DNA from: Siderastrea radians
Taxonomy: Eukaryota > Cnidaria > Anthozoa > Scleractinia > Rhizangiidae
Assembly: GCA_964017195.1 (NCBI GenBank)
Contig: OZ024892.1
Location: 7,593,366-7,657,365, forward strand
Direction: 5' to 3'
Length of the DNA stretch: 64,000 nucleotides
In this document: piece by piece, positions 46,922-60,417 of the stretch
How the letters are laid out: every line of letters starts with the position of its first letter
Numbering within the stretch: the first letter of the stretch is position 1
The notes under the pieces: model-generated
Databases searched by the model: none
What the model saw: the letters and a program-made list of their open reading frames with translations, nothing else
Told to the model about the DNA's origin: nothing
Program-made: the position numbers and the translations under genes

Positions 46922-49900
46922 AAACAATTCTCCCACGTCCAGGGGTGCTGACCATTGTTTCTGACATTTTCACAATCTGGAGTAATATTAAGTTGCTTTT
47001 GTACGATAAAAATGACACTACGCGCCCTCGTATTTTTGTTGAAAACCCAGTTTAACAAATCTATCAGGAAACAGATGTTATGCTTAGAGTTTATTTTACG
47101 AAAAAGTGGAAAACGTAACGTTACGTTATGGTCACACACGTAACGTTATGGTTACACACTTGAGACAACTTTGGATTCGGCTCATCCTGGTTTTCACATA
47201 TCTCTATATATATTCGGCATGTTAGATTAGGTTATGGCAACAGTTAACGCGTGAAAGTTTGAAGACTCTTTCACCAACTGCTGAAAGCAAAACAGGACTG
47301 AAAATTGGGTACTAACTGACAGCCTCTTATTTCTGTTACCGTGGGCTGAAAGTGCAATATAAAAAATGATTGCTTGTGAAGATATCCGTCGCGGGTTTTT
47401 CATCGTGAATGCAAGTTATGTCCAGCAACAGTGTTTCAAAGTTTTCGTTCTCATCTAAACATTGCGATCTTTACTAGAGTGTCATTGCAACTTGTTTCTT
47501 TGTGATTTGTTATGACCTCTCTGGCGTTCTTTTTGTATTACTGTTGACGAACTATTATTTCCAAAATTTTGTTTGGTTTGTAGAGGTTTCTTAACATTCA
47601 AAAAGCCAATAGCTGAAGGTTACCGAGGATTGATCCCATCACATAAAGCAGGGGCGCCCCAAGAGTTTTTGTTTTTTTTCAGAGCCTCTTAAACGAACAT
47701 TTGGGTAAAGTAACACAGGTTCATATGCTTAGATTCTTTAGCTGAAAATGTAAACCCAGAAAATTTTAGGGAACGGAATATTACTCCCCCCCCCCCTCCT
47801 CCACCGAATCGTTGAGGTGTTGAATGTACCAGCTGATGTTACGTTTGTTTAGTACTCTAAACGACATTTTTTGTCCCTCTGAAGACAAATGACAACTGTA
47901 GTTTTTTCATCGCGGTCAAATCCGAACATCACGGGCGATTCTGCCTTTCAAAACAGATATTCCGCCTCTGAAACGCCCCTGCTATTTCATTCTCTAACCA
48001 ATGTCAACTGTGTGCGCTAAGCCATGACATTATATTTTTGTCTAGTTTTGGAAGTGTACGAGAGAACGTTTTTTCATGTGCTCTAAACTTTGATATTCTG
48101 GTTAGTCAGAAAAGCGGAACCTGAGCTCTGGATAAAGCAATAATTATAATTGCTAAGCGAACTTTCAAGCAACTTGAATATTGCTTACTGTTGGCTTCAA
48201 ATAAAACATTTTCTGTTGTTACACGTCATGGTTAGCTTAAAGATGCTGGTGAATTACTGGAACGGCAAGAATTAAATCGCTTAGAAAATATTAATTTTTC
48301 ATGCAAAATTGCAGACATTTTAATGTGATTTCGTTAACTTAGAAACAAAAATCGAAATTCCGCAAACTTGTTACGTGCAATAAACAAATCAAAATCACCA
48401 ATAGCAGTTTTCGTAACTGAGCTACAGCTACATAGGTACGGAAAGCAACTGTAGTTGCAACCAACATACAAAACGTTGTTATCCCCTCCAACAGTATGCT
48501 GGGGAGATTATTTTTATTTTCCCTAGAAGAGATGGGCGATTAATGAATGGATTAATGGGGGAACGGTTATTATTCTAGGGAACACGGTACCTAATCTAAT
48601 CTATTTGCCTTTAACCAAAAAGTGATTTTGAAATTATTTTTATATACTTGAAAGTTGTATCTGAATGATGAAAAATTTACAAGGCGCTCTGAATAAACAG
48701 TTTTTCCTGTGCCAGATAAATTTTGACATTTCGGCTAGGACGGAAATGTCATCGATACTGGAAGAAAGATCACCTAAAATCCAGTCAGCACAACTTGAAA
48801 TGCGAACGTTGAACGTTGAATGTTGTATACATGTGTAGACGAAAGTAACTATAACAAGCCGTTGTCATTGGGGTGTGCACATTTTACATACAACCGGAAT
48901 GCAAGAAAAACACTTAACCGCCATTATATTGTCTTTGTCTTCGTCTTCACAGAAGACGTCGTGCTTATATTCACAAATGCCGTTAAATTTAAGGCTGTTC
49001 TTTTTAGCCCTATGGAAAATTCTCCTATGTTAGACGAATTTCAAAATTTACTGTAAGGAAAAGGAAGTTTTACAGTGAAAGGAAGTTGTACTGTTGTAGA
49101 GCGTGTTCTTAAACATGGGTACCTTAATTTAGCTTGACCACGTGTCGTCGGCTATGCGGAAACTTCTAACAATGATATTTTAGATGGCAACGAGATAAAC
49201 TTTGTTTTGAGACTCCAAAATGTGTCGATTATGCATGCACCGATCGAGTTGTGAAGTTCTTTGGAAAACATCTCGCTAAAATGTTTGCAAGTGACGGAAG
49301 GGGGTGTGAAAATGCTGTGCGGGATTGTTACCGGGGTAGAAGTTTTTTCCGTTCTAATTTGTTCAGTCGAATTTGATTTGAATTTGTATGCTGTGGTCAG
49401 TGCTATTTATATATTTAATTATTTGTTGTTAAGGATGGTTCAATCAGGAATTTACAATTTTAAAAAAAGTCACTTTCGAGAAAAGCCCGAGTTGTAGTTG
49501 TCTGATAAGTGCAAAGTCTAAATTACATGCCGAAGATCATAACTCGTAAAAGTGCCCAGAAAGGGAGAATTTTAATTCGAAACATAAAGGGAAACGTAAA
49601 GCGGAGTGAACGGAAACTTTTCAACGGGTTTTCAAGATATTTGAATGGTGACTTCTTAGAATTTCATTCACAGACTCAAAAGTTAGAACCATCTTGTACA
49701 GCACATTCGCTTCAATTCAACAGCACCATAAGAAAGTACGGCTGATTAGCATTCGATTGAATGGCCACACTTTGGGATTTCGTCCAACGTCTTAAAGTTA
49801 GAATTACCATGTGCTCGCAGGATTATAGGAGAACATTTTACTCAGAACCAAAGGCTGTAGTTTCAATGTTAATACTTTGGGATTTTATCTCAATTTACAG

Positions 49901-52375
49901 ACAAACATTTTAGGTTCGCCAAGTGCACTATATTAACTGAATAAGCACCACAGAAAAGAAATACTCGACAGGCATAGTTCATTTCAGGGTTATAGTGAAA
50001 CTCCCTAGGAGTGCATCAACAGACTCCGGCAAAAGTTCGAACTGCTGTGGCCAAAGATTTAATTCTTAGGGCAGTTAGTGTGATTTTCCGGCCAAGCTCG
50101 CTTTAAACATGGTATATAAAATTTGATTTGAAATTCGTAATAATTATTTTCTCTACCGGATGTACTTCCAAAAACTTTTTCATATCTTCAGTCTCTTGTC
50201 TCGAGGTAAATCAAACCTGTCATTGCAAGTTCTTCTTTTTCTCTAACTAAGCAATAACCTATTCAACGTTTTCAGTTTCCGGCAACAAAACGCCATAAAA
50301 TTCCTATAGTCTATAATCGCTTTAATATTAACCACATCCACGCTCATTTTTTGGTTCATATAACAAACTCACAGAATAAAGTATTCTGATCAAGTTTAAA
50401 CGCGTAAATAAAATCGCTTACCAGCAGAACTAGAGTCTCTTTGCTGTTTGCTCCTTAGCATCATGAAGCAAGTATTGCCAACCTTATATTTGCACTTAAA
50501 ACGCCTCTGTTGTGTTTACACTAAAATCCTAAAACAAAAGTCTTGTAAACTTTGATTAATCTAACGCGGTTATAACGAAACGTGCCCTTCTTTGTCGTCT
50601 TACCATACGCATCAATATCACACAAATCACTGATTGCCTCGTGACTTCACTTTGTCCTGAATTAATGAAGTGTTTTGAAAACAATGGTGGCATATTGAGA
50701 ACGCACTTGAAGTTCAAGAATTTTTGCTACGTTACTAGACAACTGTCGTTGTTTACCTGACTACAGCAGAGCAAGTTCAAAGTCTCGGCAATGCGCACTT
50801 AAAAAACATTTATTTACAGGAAAACAATTCTTGAATAAAATGTTTAAATCCCGTCGGCCTGAAACCACAACAAAACAAGACTTGAAAGACTTCCTAACTA
50901 AGTCGATCGATAAAGCCTGCTGTTTAGAGCATGCGACTTACCTTTCCTCCTAACCTACAGACAAGGGGGATGAGGGGGGAGGGATGGAGGAGAACTGAGG
51001 CATTTAGTGTGGGAAGGCTGTTACTTTTCTGGCCTGTAGGCAGACCATACGTTTGACTAAATGCTTAACTCTAATTTCATTCGTGAACAAGTCGGCTAAC
51101 TGATTACGGCCACTCGAGGTAGGTTAGGTCGCTTTCGAGCGGCAGCCGGACCACGAGACTGAATCCTTACCTTCCGCACAGTATTCTGTATGTCATGACT
51201 GAGGGAACTTCTAGAGGTATTACTTACTTCTCCTCCAGAGTAGGATGCGCTGAGTCCACAGTAGGTTAACTATCAGTAATCCGTTAGGTACTTTCGCCTG
51301 AATCGCATGATATTTGCCTACCGCATTCCTTGAATAAATCAGGTACGCTTTCCTGCACTTAGCTCAAATTCTTGGAAACTCAGCATTTTTGTTCCGTTTG
51401 ATTTGGCTGCCAGAGTTTTCATTTTTCGTTCGCTGAGTGGAACGCAACGCAGTTTTTCATTAAACAAACTGAATATTTCTGCCATCACAGATCGAATCGA
51501 ACACTACTTATCCTAATACGCTATTTTCTGCCAGTTTTATGGCGGATTTATCTCGACACGCGTTAATGGCGTTGTTTTTTTCCCTTTAGGAAATTCGTGA
51601 AATTTTTATGTTTGCGTCAGAAATCGGAAACTGACTTAAAGTAGTTAAACATTTTTAGAACAAAGTGAATTTGTTAATTATAGAAATTTCATTCTATGTA
51701 CTTCCACAACTACGATTGCCGCCTCAAGCCATGGAAACCAATCTTACTCAGTATTGTTCTAACTTCAGTATAGTATTCACAAAATAGAAGGTGGTTTCCC
51801 GTGTTACGTAAGAGAATACTGCACGAGCAAAAGACAGGTACATACACCATTATTCGGTTTAAAAAAGGAAGCCTTAGTTATCGTAGCCTCCCCCTAGAAA
51901 CGACCACGGGGGAGGCTACAGCTATCACAACAGTGCTCTATCTAACAGTTAGGCTAATAGGTAGATTATTCTTAACCGTTTTAGCAGACAGAAAAAATTG
52001 TAATTGGGGAAAACAACGATATTGGGTCGTGACACTTTAGCCAGTCAGATTCGCGTATTCACAATGGACACATGAAAAATGTCTACCACTTTATAGCGAA
52101 TAGACAATGAGGATTGGGCCAATCAGATTCACGTGTTTACAATAGACCACGGTGGTTACTAACAAATTCACCACTAAATTTTCCAAACTAAGTAGGGTTC
52201 CTTATAGTGTCGCTTTGTTTCGTCTATTTTTCTTTATCAGGATGCCTTTTCCCTTTTTCTTTTCTGTTTACGTTTTTTTTCTTTGCAGCTTTTCATCTAA
52301 AAACTCAAACTTGGTGCACTGAAGACTCGAAAGGGCAGTTTTGGGGCTCAAGAAAAAATAGTGTTGTTTCGGTCT
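46922..52375 (+). repeat. Tandem segmental duplication 2, copy 1
   Basis: Aligns almost end to end with 52597-58020 (offset 5670 falling to ~5624): for example 'ttctcccacgtccagg.g.gctgaccattgtttct' at the left and 'actcgaaagggcagttttgg' at the right. Divergence is a few percent plus small indels; copy 1 has ~110 bp at 48480-48590 missing in copy 2. Paired short frames (48820/54449, 49509/55142) differ mostly by amino-acid-changing substitutions, arguing against coding. Each copy holds a ~107-bp satellite remnant and one minus-strand mini-exon candidate. Confidence 0.9.
50422..50464 (-). CDS. Candidate ATG-bearing first exon, copy 1
   Basis: Minus strand: ATGATG then an open frame MMLRSKQQRDSSSA, ending one base into the next codon at a consensus donor (ctg/gtaagcg). 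Phase 1 with a G fits the acceptor at 38132 of the 37.6-kb gene (G + GT = Gly, then EAQSLQDFF). 'aatataagg' about 25 nt upstream of the ATG is TATA-like. The same exon exists at 56038-56080. There is no transcript evidence; a 12-kb intron would be needed, and four of the five base differences between copies change the residue. Confidence 0.3.
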
Positions 52376-52596
52376 TGATCGGTTGAAACGCGCGGGAACT
52401 TCGTTTCAACCAATCAGAAGCACTACCAAGATCGGCATGGGTAGTGACGCGTCTGCATGGGTAGTGACCCACATTTTTCTTTTTGGATTCCAATAACCCT
52501 AGCTAAGATCTACTTTTTCCCCATAGCCATAACCTTTGCAAAAATACATTAGGCACCGTCCGTTAAGAACCTGGGAAGTGAAGTCCCGGATGACAA
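52376..52596. other. Spacer between the two copies of duplication 2
   Basis: About 220 bp present once only. Contains a short direct repeat 'gcatgggtagtgac' (52436 and 52455). No gene. Confidence 0.6.
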
Positions 52597-55500
52597 TTTC
52601 TCCCACGTCCAGGAGCGCTGACCATTGTTTCTGGCGTTTTCAAAATCTGGAGTAATATTTAGTTGCTTTTGTATAAAATAAACATAAGACTACACAGGCT
52701 TGACTTTTGTTGAATACCATTTCACAAGTCTATCAGGAAACAGATATTATTCTAAGAGTCTATTAATTTTACCAAAACGTCGAAAACTTTACTAAAGTTT
52801 ATGTGGGTAACACGGAAAAAATATGATATTTTTTCCGTGTTATACACGTAACGTTTTGGTAACACACGTGTATGAGACAACCTTGGAAAGCCGGCTTCGG
52901 CTCATCCTAGTTTTTACAGATTTCTATTCGACGTTCTGCGATACCTTTTAGACAATGTTATGGTGATCTATAACGCGTGAAAGCCTGAAGACTCTTTCAT
53001 CAATTGCTGAAAGCAAATAGATTGAAAATTTGGTACTTGCTGACAGACTCCTACTTCTGTTACTGTGAGCTTAAAGTGTATAATATCATAAATGAGTGCT
53101 TAATTCTGAAGAGATCCGTCACGAATATTTCACCTTGAAAACAATTCATGTCAATATGTTTCCAAGGTTTTCGTGCTCATCTAAACATTGCGATCTTCAG
53201 CTGATCATTCCAACTTGGTTCTTTATGTCAAACCATTATCAAACCATTATCTTGAAACTTTCGTCGGTTTTAAAAAGTCTCCAGCTTGACATTTCAAAAG
53301 CAAATGGCTGAACAGTACTGAAGCGTCGTTGCTATCACTGGAAGCGGCACCTAACGTGTCATTTTCTCTTTTATGAGATGGATTGTTTCAGAGCCTTTTA
53401 AAAGAACACTTGTTAAGCTAACAGAGTTTGATCTGTTCAGACTCTTAAGCTGAAAATGTAAACCTCAGAAAGTTTTAGGGAACGGAATATTATTCCCCCC
53501 TCCCCCCCCCCCCCCCCAACGCCCGAATCTTCGAGCTGCTGGAAATGCCAGCTGATGTTAAGTTTATTTATAGGAGTCCAAATGGCATTTTTCTGTCCCC
53601 TGAAAACAAAAGACAACTGTGGTTGTTTCATCGCAGTTAAATCCGAAAATCGCGGGCGATTTTTCCTTGCAGAACAGATATTCCGCCGTTGAAACGCCCC
53701 CTGCTATTTCATTCTACCCGTTGTTAACTATGTTCGCTAAACCGTATCTCGACATATCACATTGTATTTTTGCCTAGTTTTGAAAGTGTAGGGGAGAACG
53801 TTTCATAATGTTTCCTAAACTTTGATATTCTGCTTGGTCAGAAAAGAGCATCCAGCTGAACCCTTGATAGAGCAATAATTAAAATTTTCGAGCGAACTTT
53901 CAAGCAACTTGAATGTCGCTTAGCTGGGCTCTCAAAACATTTTCTGTTGTTACACACCATGGTTAGCTTTAAGGTGCCGGTGAGTTACCGGAATGGCAAA
54001 AAATTAAATCGCTTAGAAAACATTAATTTTTCATACAAAATTGCAGACATTTTAATGTGATTTCGTAGACTAAGAATCAAAAATCGAAATTCCGCAAACT
54101 TCTTACATGCAATAAACAAATCAAATCATCTATAGCAGTTTTCGTAACTGGGCAACTACATAGCTACGGAAAGCAACTGTAGTTGTAACCAAAATACAAA
54201 ACGTTGCACACAGTACCTAATTTAGTCTGCTGCCTTTAGTCAAAAAGTAATTTTGAAATTATTTTATATACTTGAAAGCGTATGTGAGTTATGAAAAATG
54301 TACAAGGCGCTCTGAATAAACAGTTTTTCCTGTGCCAGATAAATTTTGACACTTCAGCTAGCGCTAGGACGGAAATGTCATCGATACTGGAAGAAAGATT
54401 ACCTAAAATCCAGTCAGCACAACTTGAAATTTGAACGTTGAACGTTGAATGTTGTATACATGTGTAGTCGAAAGTAACTGTAGCAAGCCGTTGTCATTGG
54501 GGTGTGCACATTTTACATACAACCGGAATGCAAGAAAAACACTTTACCGCCATTATGTTGTCTTTGTCTTCGTCTTCACAGAAGACATCGTGCTTATATT
54601 CACTAATGCCGTTAAATTTAAGGCTGTTCTTTTGAGCCCTATGGAAAATTCTCCTATGTTAGACGAATTACAAAATTTACTGTAAGGAAAAGGAAGTTTT
54701 ACAGTGAAAGGAAGTTGTACTGTTGTAGGGCGTGTTCTAAAAGATGGGTACCTTAATTTAGCTTGACCACGTGTCGTCGGCTTGTAATGCGGAAACTTCT
54801 AACAATGATATCTTAGATGGCAACGAGGTAAACTTTGTTTTGAGACTCCAAAATGTGTTGATTATGCACGCCCCGATCGAGTTGTGAAGTTCTTTGAAAA
54901 ACATCTCACTAAAATGTGCGCAAGAGACTGAAGGGGGTGTGAATATGGTGTGTGGGATTGTTACCGGGGTAGAAGTTTTTTCCGTTCTAATTTGTTCAGT
55001 CGAATTTGATTTGACTTTGTAAGCTGTGGTCAGGGCTATTTATATCTTTAATTATTTGATGTTAAGGATGGTTCAATCAAGAATTTACAATTTAAAAAAA
55101 TTCACTTTCGAGAAAGAGCCCGAGTTAAAGTTGTCCGATAAGTGCAGAGTCTAAATTACATGCCGAAGATCATAACTCGTAAAAGTGCACAGAAAGAGCG
55201 AATTTCAACTCAGATTCAAAACGTAAAGGAAAACGTTCAGCGGAGTAAACGGAAACTTTTCAACGGGTTTTCAAAATATTTGAATGATGACTTCTTAGGA
55301 TTTCATTCACAGACTCAAAAGTTAGAATCACCTTGTACAGCACATTCGTGTCAATTCAACAGCACCATAAGAAAGTACGGCTGATAGGCATTCGATTGAA
55401 TAGTCACACTTTGGGATTTCGTACAAAGTCTTAAAGTTAGAATTACCATGTGCTCGCAGGATTATACGAGAACATTTCACTCAGAACCAAAAGCTGTCAT

Positions 55501-58020
55501 TTCACTGTTAATACTTCGGGGTTTTATCTCAATTTACAGACAAACGTTTTAAGTCCGTCTTGTGCACTACACCACAGCAGGAGCGCTCCTGACCACAGAA
55601 AAGAAATACTCGACAAGCATAGTTTATTTCAGGGTTATGGTGAAACTCCAGGAGTGCGCCAACAGACTCCGGAAAAAGTTCGAACTGCTGTGGCCAAAGA
55701 TTTAATTCTAAAAGCAGTTAGTGCGATTTTCTAAGCTCGCTTTAAATATGGTATATGAAATTTGATTTGAAATTCGTAATAATGGATTTTCTCTACCGGA
55801 TGTACTTCCAAAAACGTTTTCATTTGTTCAGTTTCTTGTCTCGAGTTAAATCAAACCTGTCATTGCAGGTTCTTCTCTCTCTCTAACTTAGAAATGACCT
55901 ATGCAAAACCAAAACAAAAGTCCGTGAAATTCCTATAGTCTAATCCCTTTAAGATTAACCACATCCACTCTCAAATTTTTGTTCAAATCACAAACTTACA
56001 GAATAAAGTATTTAAACGCATAAATACAATCGCTTACCTGCAGAACTAGAGTTTCTTTGCTGTCTGCTCCTTGGCATCATGAAACAAGTATTGCCAACCT
56101 TATATTTGCAACGTTTGAAAACCTGAAACTTTTCTGTTTGCGTTTACACAAATATCCTAAAACAAGAGTCTTGTAAACTTTGATTCTAACGCGGTTATAA
56201 CGAAACGTGCCCTTCTTTGTCCTCTTACCATATGCATCAATATCACACAAATCAATTGCCTCGTGACTTCACTTTGTCCTGAATTAATGAAGTGTTTTCA
56301 AAACAACGGTGGCATATTGAGAACGTACTTGAAGTTCAAGCATTTTTGCCACGTTACTAGACAACAATCGTTGTTTACCTGGCTACGGCATAGCAAGGTC
56401 AAAGTCGTGCCAATGCGCACTGAAAAACACATTTATCTACAAGAAAAAAATTCTTGAATAAAATATTTAAATCCGGTCGGCCTGAAACCACAACAAAACA
56501 AGACTTGAAAGACTTCCTAACTAAGTCGAGTGATAAACCCTGCTGTTTAGAACATGCAACTTACCTTTCCTCCTAACCTACAGACAAGGGGGATGAGGGG
56601 GGAGGGATGGAGGAGAACTGAGACATTTAGTTTGGGAAGGCTGTTACTTTTCTGGCCTGTAGGCAGACCATACGTTTGACTAATTGCTTAACTCTAATTT
56701 CATTCGTGAGCAAGTCGGCTGACTGATTACGGCCACTCGAGGTAGGTTAGGTCGCTTTCGAGCGGCAAGCGGACCACGAGGCTTAATCCTTACCTTCCGC
56801 TCAGTATTCTGTATGCTGTATGTCATGACTGAGGGAAGTTCTAGAGGTATTACTTACTTCCCTTCCAGAGTAGGATGCACTGAGTCCACCGTAGGTTAAC
56901 TATCAGTAATCCGTTAGGTCTTCCGCCTGAATGGCATGATGTTTGCTTGCCGCATTCCTTGAATAAATCAGGTGCGCTTTCCTGCACTTAGCTCAAATTC
57001 TTGGAAACTCAGCATTTTTGTTCCGTTTGATTTGGTTGCCAGAGTTTTCAAATTCGTTCGCGGAGTGGAACGCAACGCAGTTTTTCATTGAACAAACTGA
57101 ATATTTCTACCAACACAGATCGAATCGAATAATACTTATCCTAGTACGCTATTTTCTGCCCGTTTTATGGCGGATTTATCTCGACACGCGTTAATGGCGT
57201 TGTTTTTTTCCCTTTAGGAAATTCGTGAAATTTTGATGTTTGCGTCAGAAATCGGAAACTGACTTAAAGCAGTTAAACATTTTTAGAACAAAGTGAATTT
57301 GTTAATTATAGAAATTTCATTCTATGTACTTCCACAACTACGATTGCCGCCTCAAGCCATGGAAACCAATCTTACTATTGTTCTAACTTCAGTATAGTAT
57401 TCACAAAATAGAAGGTGGTTTCCCGTGTTACGTAAGAGAATACTGCACGAGCAAAAGACAGGTACATACACCATTATTCGGTTTAAAAAAGGAAGCCTTC
57501 CCCGCAGTCTTTTAAGGAAATTAATACGACTCCCCCCTAGAAACGACCACGGGGGAGGCTACAGCTATCCGACAACAGTGCTCTATCTAACAGTTAGGCT
57601 AAGAGGTAGAGTATTCTTAACCGTTTTAGCAGACAGAAAAAATTGTAATCGGAAAACAACGATATTGGATCGTGACACTTTAGCCAGTCAGATTTACGTA
57701 TTCACAATGGACCACGATGGTTGCTTACTAATTCACCACTAATTTTTTTCCGTTTTTGATTGGTTTATATTTAACACGTGACGTCATAGTGCTCCTACGT
57801 GGAGAGCGGATAATTTTCCTCGGCAGAGAATTTCCCAACTATGTAGTGTTCCTTATAGTTTCATTATGTTTCCTCTATTTTTCTTCCTCAGGATGCCTTT
57901 TCCCTTTTTCTTTTCTGTTTAAGTTTATTGGCTGCTTTTCATCTAAAAAATCAAACTTGGTGCACTGAAGACTCGAAAGGGCAGTTTTGGGGCTCAAGAA
58001 AAATTAGTGGCGTTTCTGTC
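52597..58020 (+). repeat. Tandem segmental duplication 2, copy 2
   Basis: See copy 1 (46922-52375). Private feature: at 57500-57540 an extra ~20 bp disrupts the 'cctccccctagaaacgacca' hairpin region found in copy 1. Homology ends at about 58020 after 'ctcaagaaaaattagtg'. Confidence 0.9.
56038..56080 (-). CDS. Candidate ATG-bearing first exon, copy 2
   Basis: Counterpart of 50422-50464: MMPRSRQQRNSSSA plus one G before the donor (cag/gtaagcg). The ATG pair, length (43 nt), phase and donor are all kept in both copies. See the copy-1 entry for the possible link to the 37.6-kb gene and the doubts. Confidence 0.3.
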
Positions 58021-59100
58021 TTGAACGCAACGGCAGATAAGTTGCTCCTTCAAAATTTGGTGTTCTTAAAACTAACATGTAAGGCCTGAAAGTTTCGCTT
58101 CTCGGGCTAATATTTGCTTTAAGAACATTAAGTAGTAACTTCAAACTTCTGAGGGGCAACTGTCAGTCGTTAATCTCTCGACAGAACTCTCTTACAGACT
58201 ATTAATTAGTGGTCACTAAAATTAACACAAAAAGCGATTGACAATTAAGGATCTTTTGATACGCTTTGAAAGCTCTTATTCAATTTGCTTTTTAATCACT
58301 CTTTTGATACGTTTTGAAAGGTCTAATTCAATTTGGTTCACATGGCCATTTCATAGTTTACTCCTTATCCGAGTGGGCGTCGTTAATTAACTCACCACCT
58401 TGACTGTTTACGATAATGTACTGCTTTGTCTACATTTTCTCAAAGAGAAGAGAGCAATTAAGAATTTCGTTTATGTTAACATCACAAAAGAGTTACAAAT
58501 CATCTTAAATTTAAGGACGTGTTAAAAACGATGTGCTCACTAAATTTACAATAATTGCCCCGTCTTTGCTGCTGGCGATTTAGGTTTCAGTCGGTTCCAT
58601 AATTAGATGCAAAGCGATTGCAACAAAACTGCATGTACCTATTCCTTGTTATACAAGTGATTGAGCAAAATTATTTTGTTGTGATCGTTGATGATAAATC
58701 AGTGCAGTATTACGTGTACTACCATTCAGGCAGGCACTTCAGTGAATGACTGCAACACACATTCAAAGCATTTCAGTATTCGGCGTCTCTAGGCAACAAG
58801 GAGAAATGACTAAACCATTTCTGGAATATAAAAAGAGTTATAGAGGAACTGTACTAAGATGGTAGTAAGATGGTACATCTGTCATGTTTCCCTATCCAGC
58901 TATACAGTCATATAATTCTGGCACCGAGTAATAAACTACATTGATCTAGCAGTATTCACTATATAAACTTACGAAAGACCCTTTAATTGTTAAAAAGTCG
59001 TCCTTCTTGACATTTCCATAGTCGTTCGTAGCCTCAGCGTTTACTCTTATTCTATAATACCCAAACGTTAGTTCATGCCGTGGGCCTCTCACCTTTTGAA
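58021..59100. other. Intergenic stretch
   Basis: No gene. A ~50-bp direct repeat built on 'cttttgatacg.tttgaaag' followed by 'attcaattt' occurs twice at about 58252-58340. Confidence 0.5.
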
Positions 59101-59420
59101 GCTGAAGTTACTACACCAACCACAAGAGAAACATACATCGGGCTTTGCGACACCACATTTAAATTAAGATATAGAAACCATATATGCTCAGTAAGCACGT
59201 ATGGAACCTGAAAGACCAGAACATTAAGTTCGACATCAAATGGCGTAAAGTAAAACAAGCTCGCTCTTACTCGAACGTTACTAAGAAATGTAATTTGTGT
59301 TTGTGGGAGAAATATTTCATAATTTGTAAACCTGAAATGTCAACACTCAATAACAGAAACGAGCTAACATCGTGCTGTAGACATTCTAGCAAATTCCTGC
59401 TGAAAAATGTCATCACTTAA
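59101..59420 (+). pseudogene. Degraded GIY-YIG endonuclease fragment of a Penelope-like element
   Basis: Reads [20 protein letters not shown] then LRYRNH in one frame, then shifts frame (near 59180) into [38 protein letters not shown] and [14 protein letters not shown], ending with TAA at 59418-59420. Colinear with the intact frame at 60418-60948 but lacking ~14 residues at the shift. TYIG is the second half of GIY-YIG; the Glu of EKYFI and the Asn of TLNNRNE match the family's conserved residues. Confidence 0.8.
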
Positions 59421-59675
59421 TTAGCGATAAGATCCCGCTTGACGCGCCACGCGCCACACCTAGTATGTATTGTTCTGTATTTTTGAAATATCTCTGATTG
59501 TAACCGTTTTTTCTGGCAGTTGCCTAAAGATTGTTTCGGAAGAAGCATGAAACTCTGAGTAGCAATTAAATGTCTTGGATCAAATAATCCAGCTCCTCAT
59601 TTCTACATATTCATTGCTCTAGTCTTATCTATTGAGCACTCTAATAGCCGATGAGGATTTCAATTCACTATTTTG

Positions 59676-59676
<1 letters not shown>

Positions 59677-59737
<61 letters not shown>

Positions 59738-59754
59738 TGACATATATATATACT

Positions 59755-59790
<36 letters not shown>
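59677..59790. repeat. (TA)n microsatellite, interrupted
   Basis: About 30 TA units, a 'ctgacatatatatactgaca' interruption, then about 17 more. Confidence 0.95.
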
Positions 59791-59795
<5 letters not shown>

Positions 59796-59836
59796 TTGAA
59801 TTTCTTGTAATCGGTCCCACAAACAATGCTGTCCAC

Positions 59837-60030
59837 GGAGTCTGTAACGGAGGATCACTAGAAGCGATCGTGGAAACTTGAATAATTGAAACAGAATGTT
59901 AACTGGAGTTAACATTCTGAAGTTAACTGGAGTCTGTAATGGAGGATCACTAGAAGCGATCGTGGAAACTTGAATAACTGATTGAAACAGAATGTTAACT
60001 GGAGTTAAACAGAATGTTAACTGGAGTTGG
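59837..60030 (+). repeat. ~92-bp tandem duplication
   Basis: 'ggagtctgtaa.ggaggatca' plus 'ctagaagcgatcgtggaaac' occurs at 59837 and 59929; a shorter internal unit 'acagaatgttaactggagtt' occurs three times. It lies between the two TA tracts. Confidence 0.85.
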
Positions 60031-60048
60031 CTACTTGACCCACCGTCA

Positions 60049-60051
<3 letters not shown>

Positions 60052-60102
<51 letters not shown>
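60052..60102. repeat. (TA)n microsatellite, left flank of the retroelement
   Basis: About 25 TA units directly next to the left end of the Penelope-like element. Confidence 0.95.
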
Positions 60103-60105
<3 letters not shown>

Positions 60106-60165
60106 CAGTTAAATGTTCACCGGCGAAGCCAATACAGTGCTCTACTTGCAGCGAAGGAGCGGAAT

Positions 60166-60293
60166 AAACTAGTTGGTGAACTACTCAAATCTTGAGTGAA
60201 TGGACATTTAATACAAACTTGTTTCGTAGGCCATCGAAGAGGTGACCCACTCATCAGTTAAACTCCATCTTACACTGAGTCGTTAAAGTCTAC
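60166..60293 (+). repeat. 128-bp inverted repeat, left
   Basis: Starts aaactagttggtgaactact; inverted match to 60963-61090. Lies downstream of the GIY-YIG frame. Confidence 0.93.
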
Positions 60294-60417
60294 ATCATTG
60301 TTTTGATCGCGTTATAAACGGTTACAATCATAAATTTGAACAGCGCGCGCGCACGCTCGATCGTCTACGATGCTTTTGCCAAAGTTTAACTAGTCTCACT
60401 AAGTGCTCGCGCTAAAA

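Noticed and set aside
48820..49056. 78-residue frame repeated at 54449-54685
   Set aside because: Present in both copies of the duplication, but differences are almost all amino-acid-changing, so no sign of coding constraint.
59676..59915. Frames of alternating Ile/Tyr
   Set aside because: Translation of the (TA)n microsatellite.
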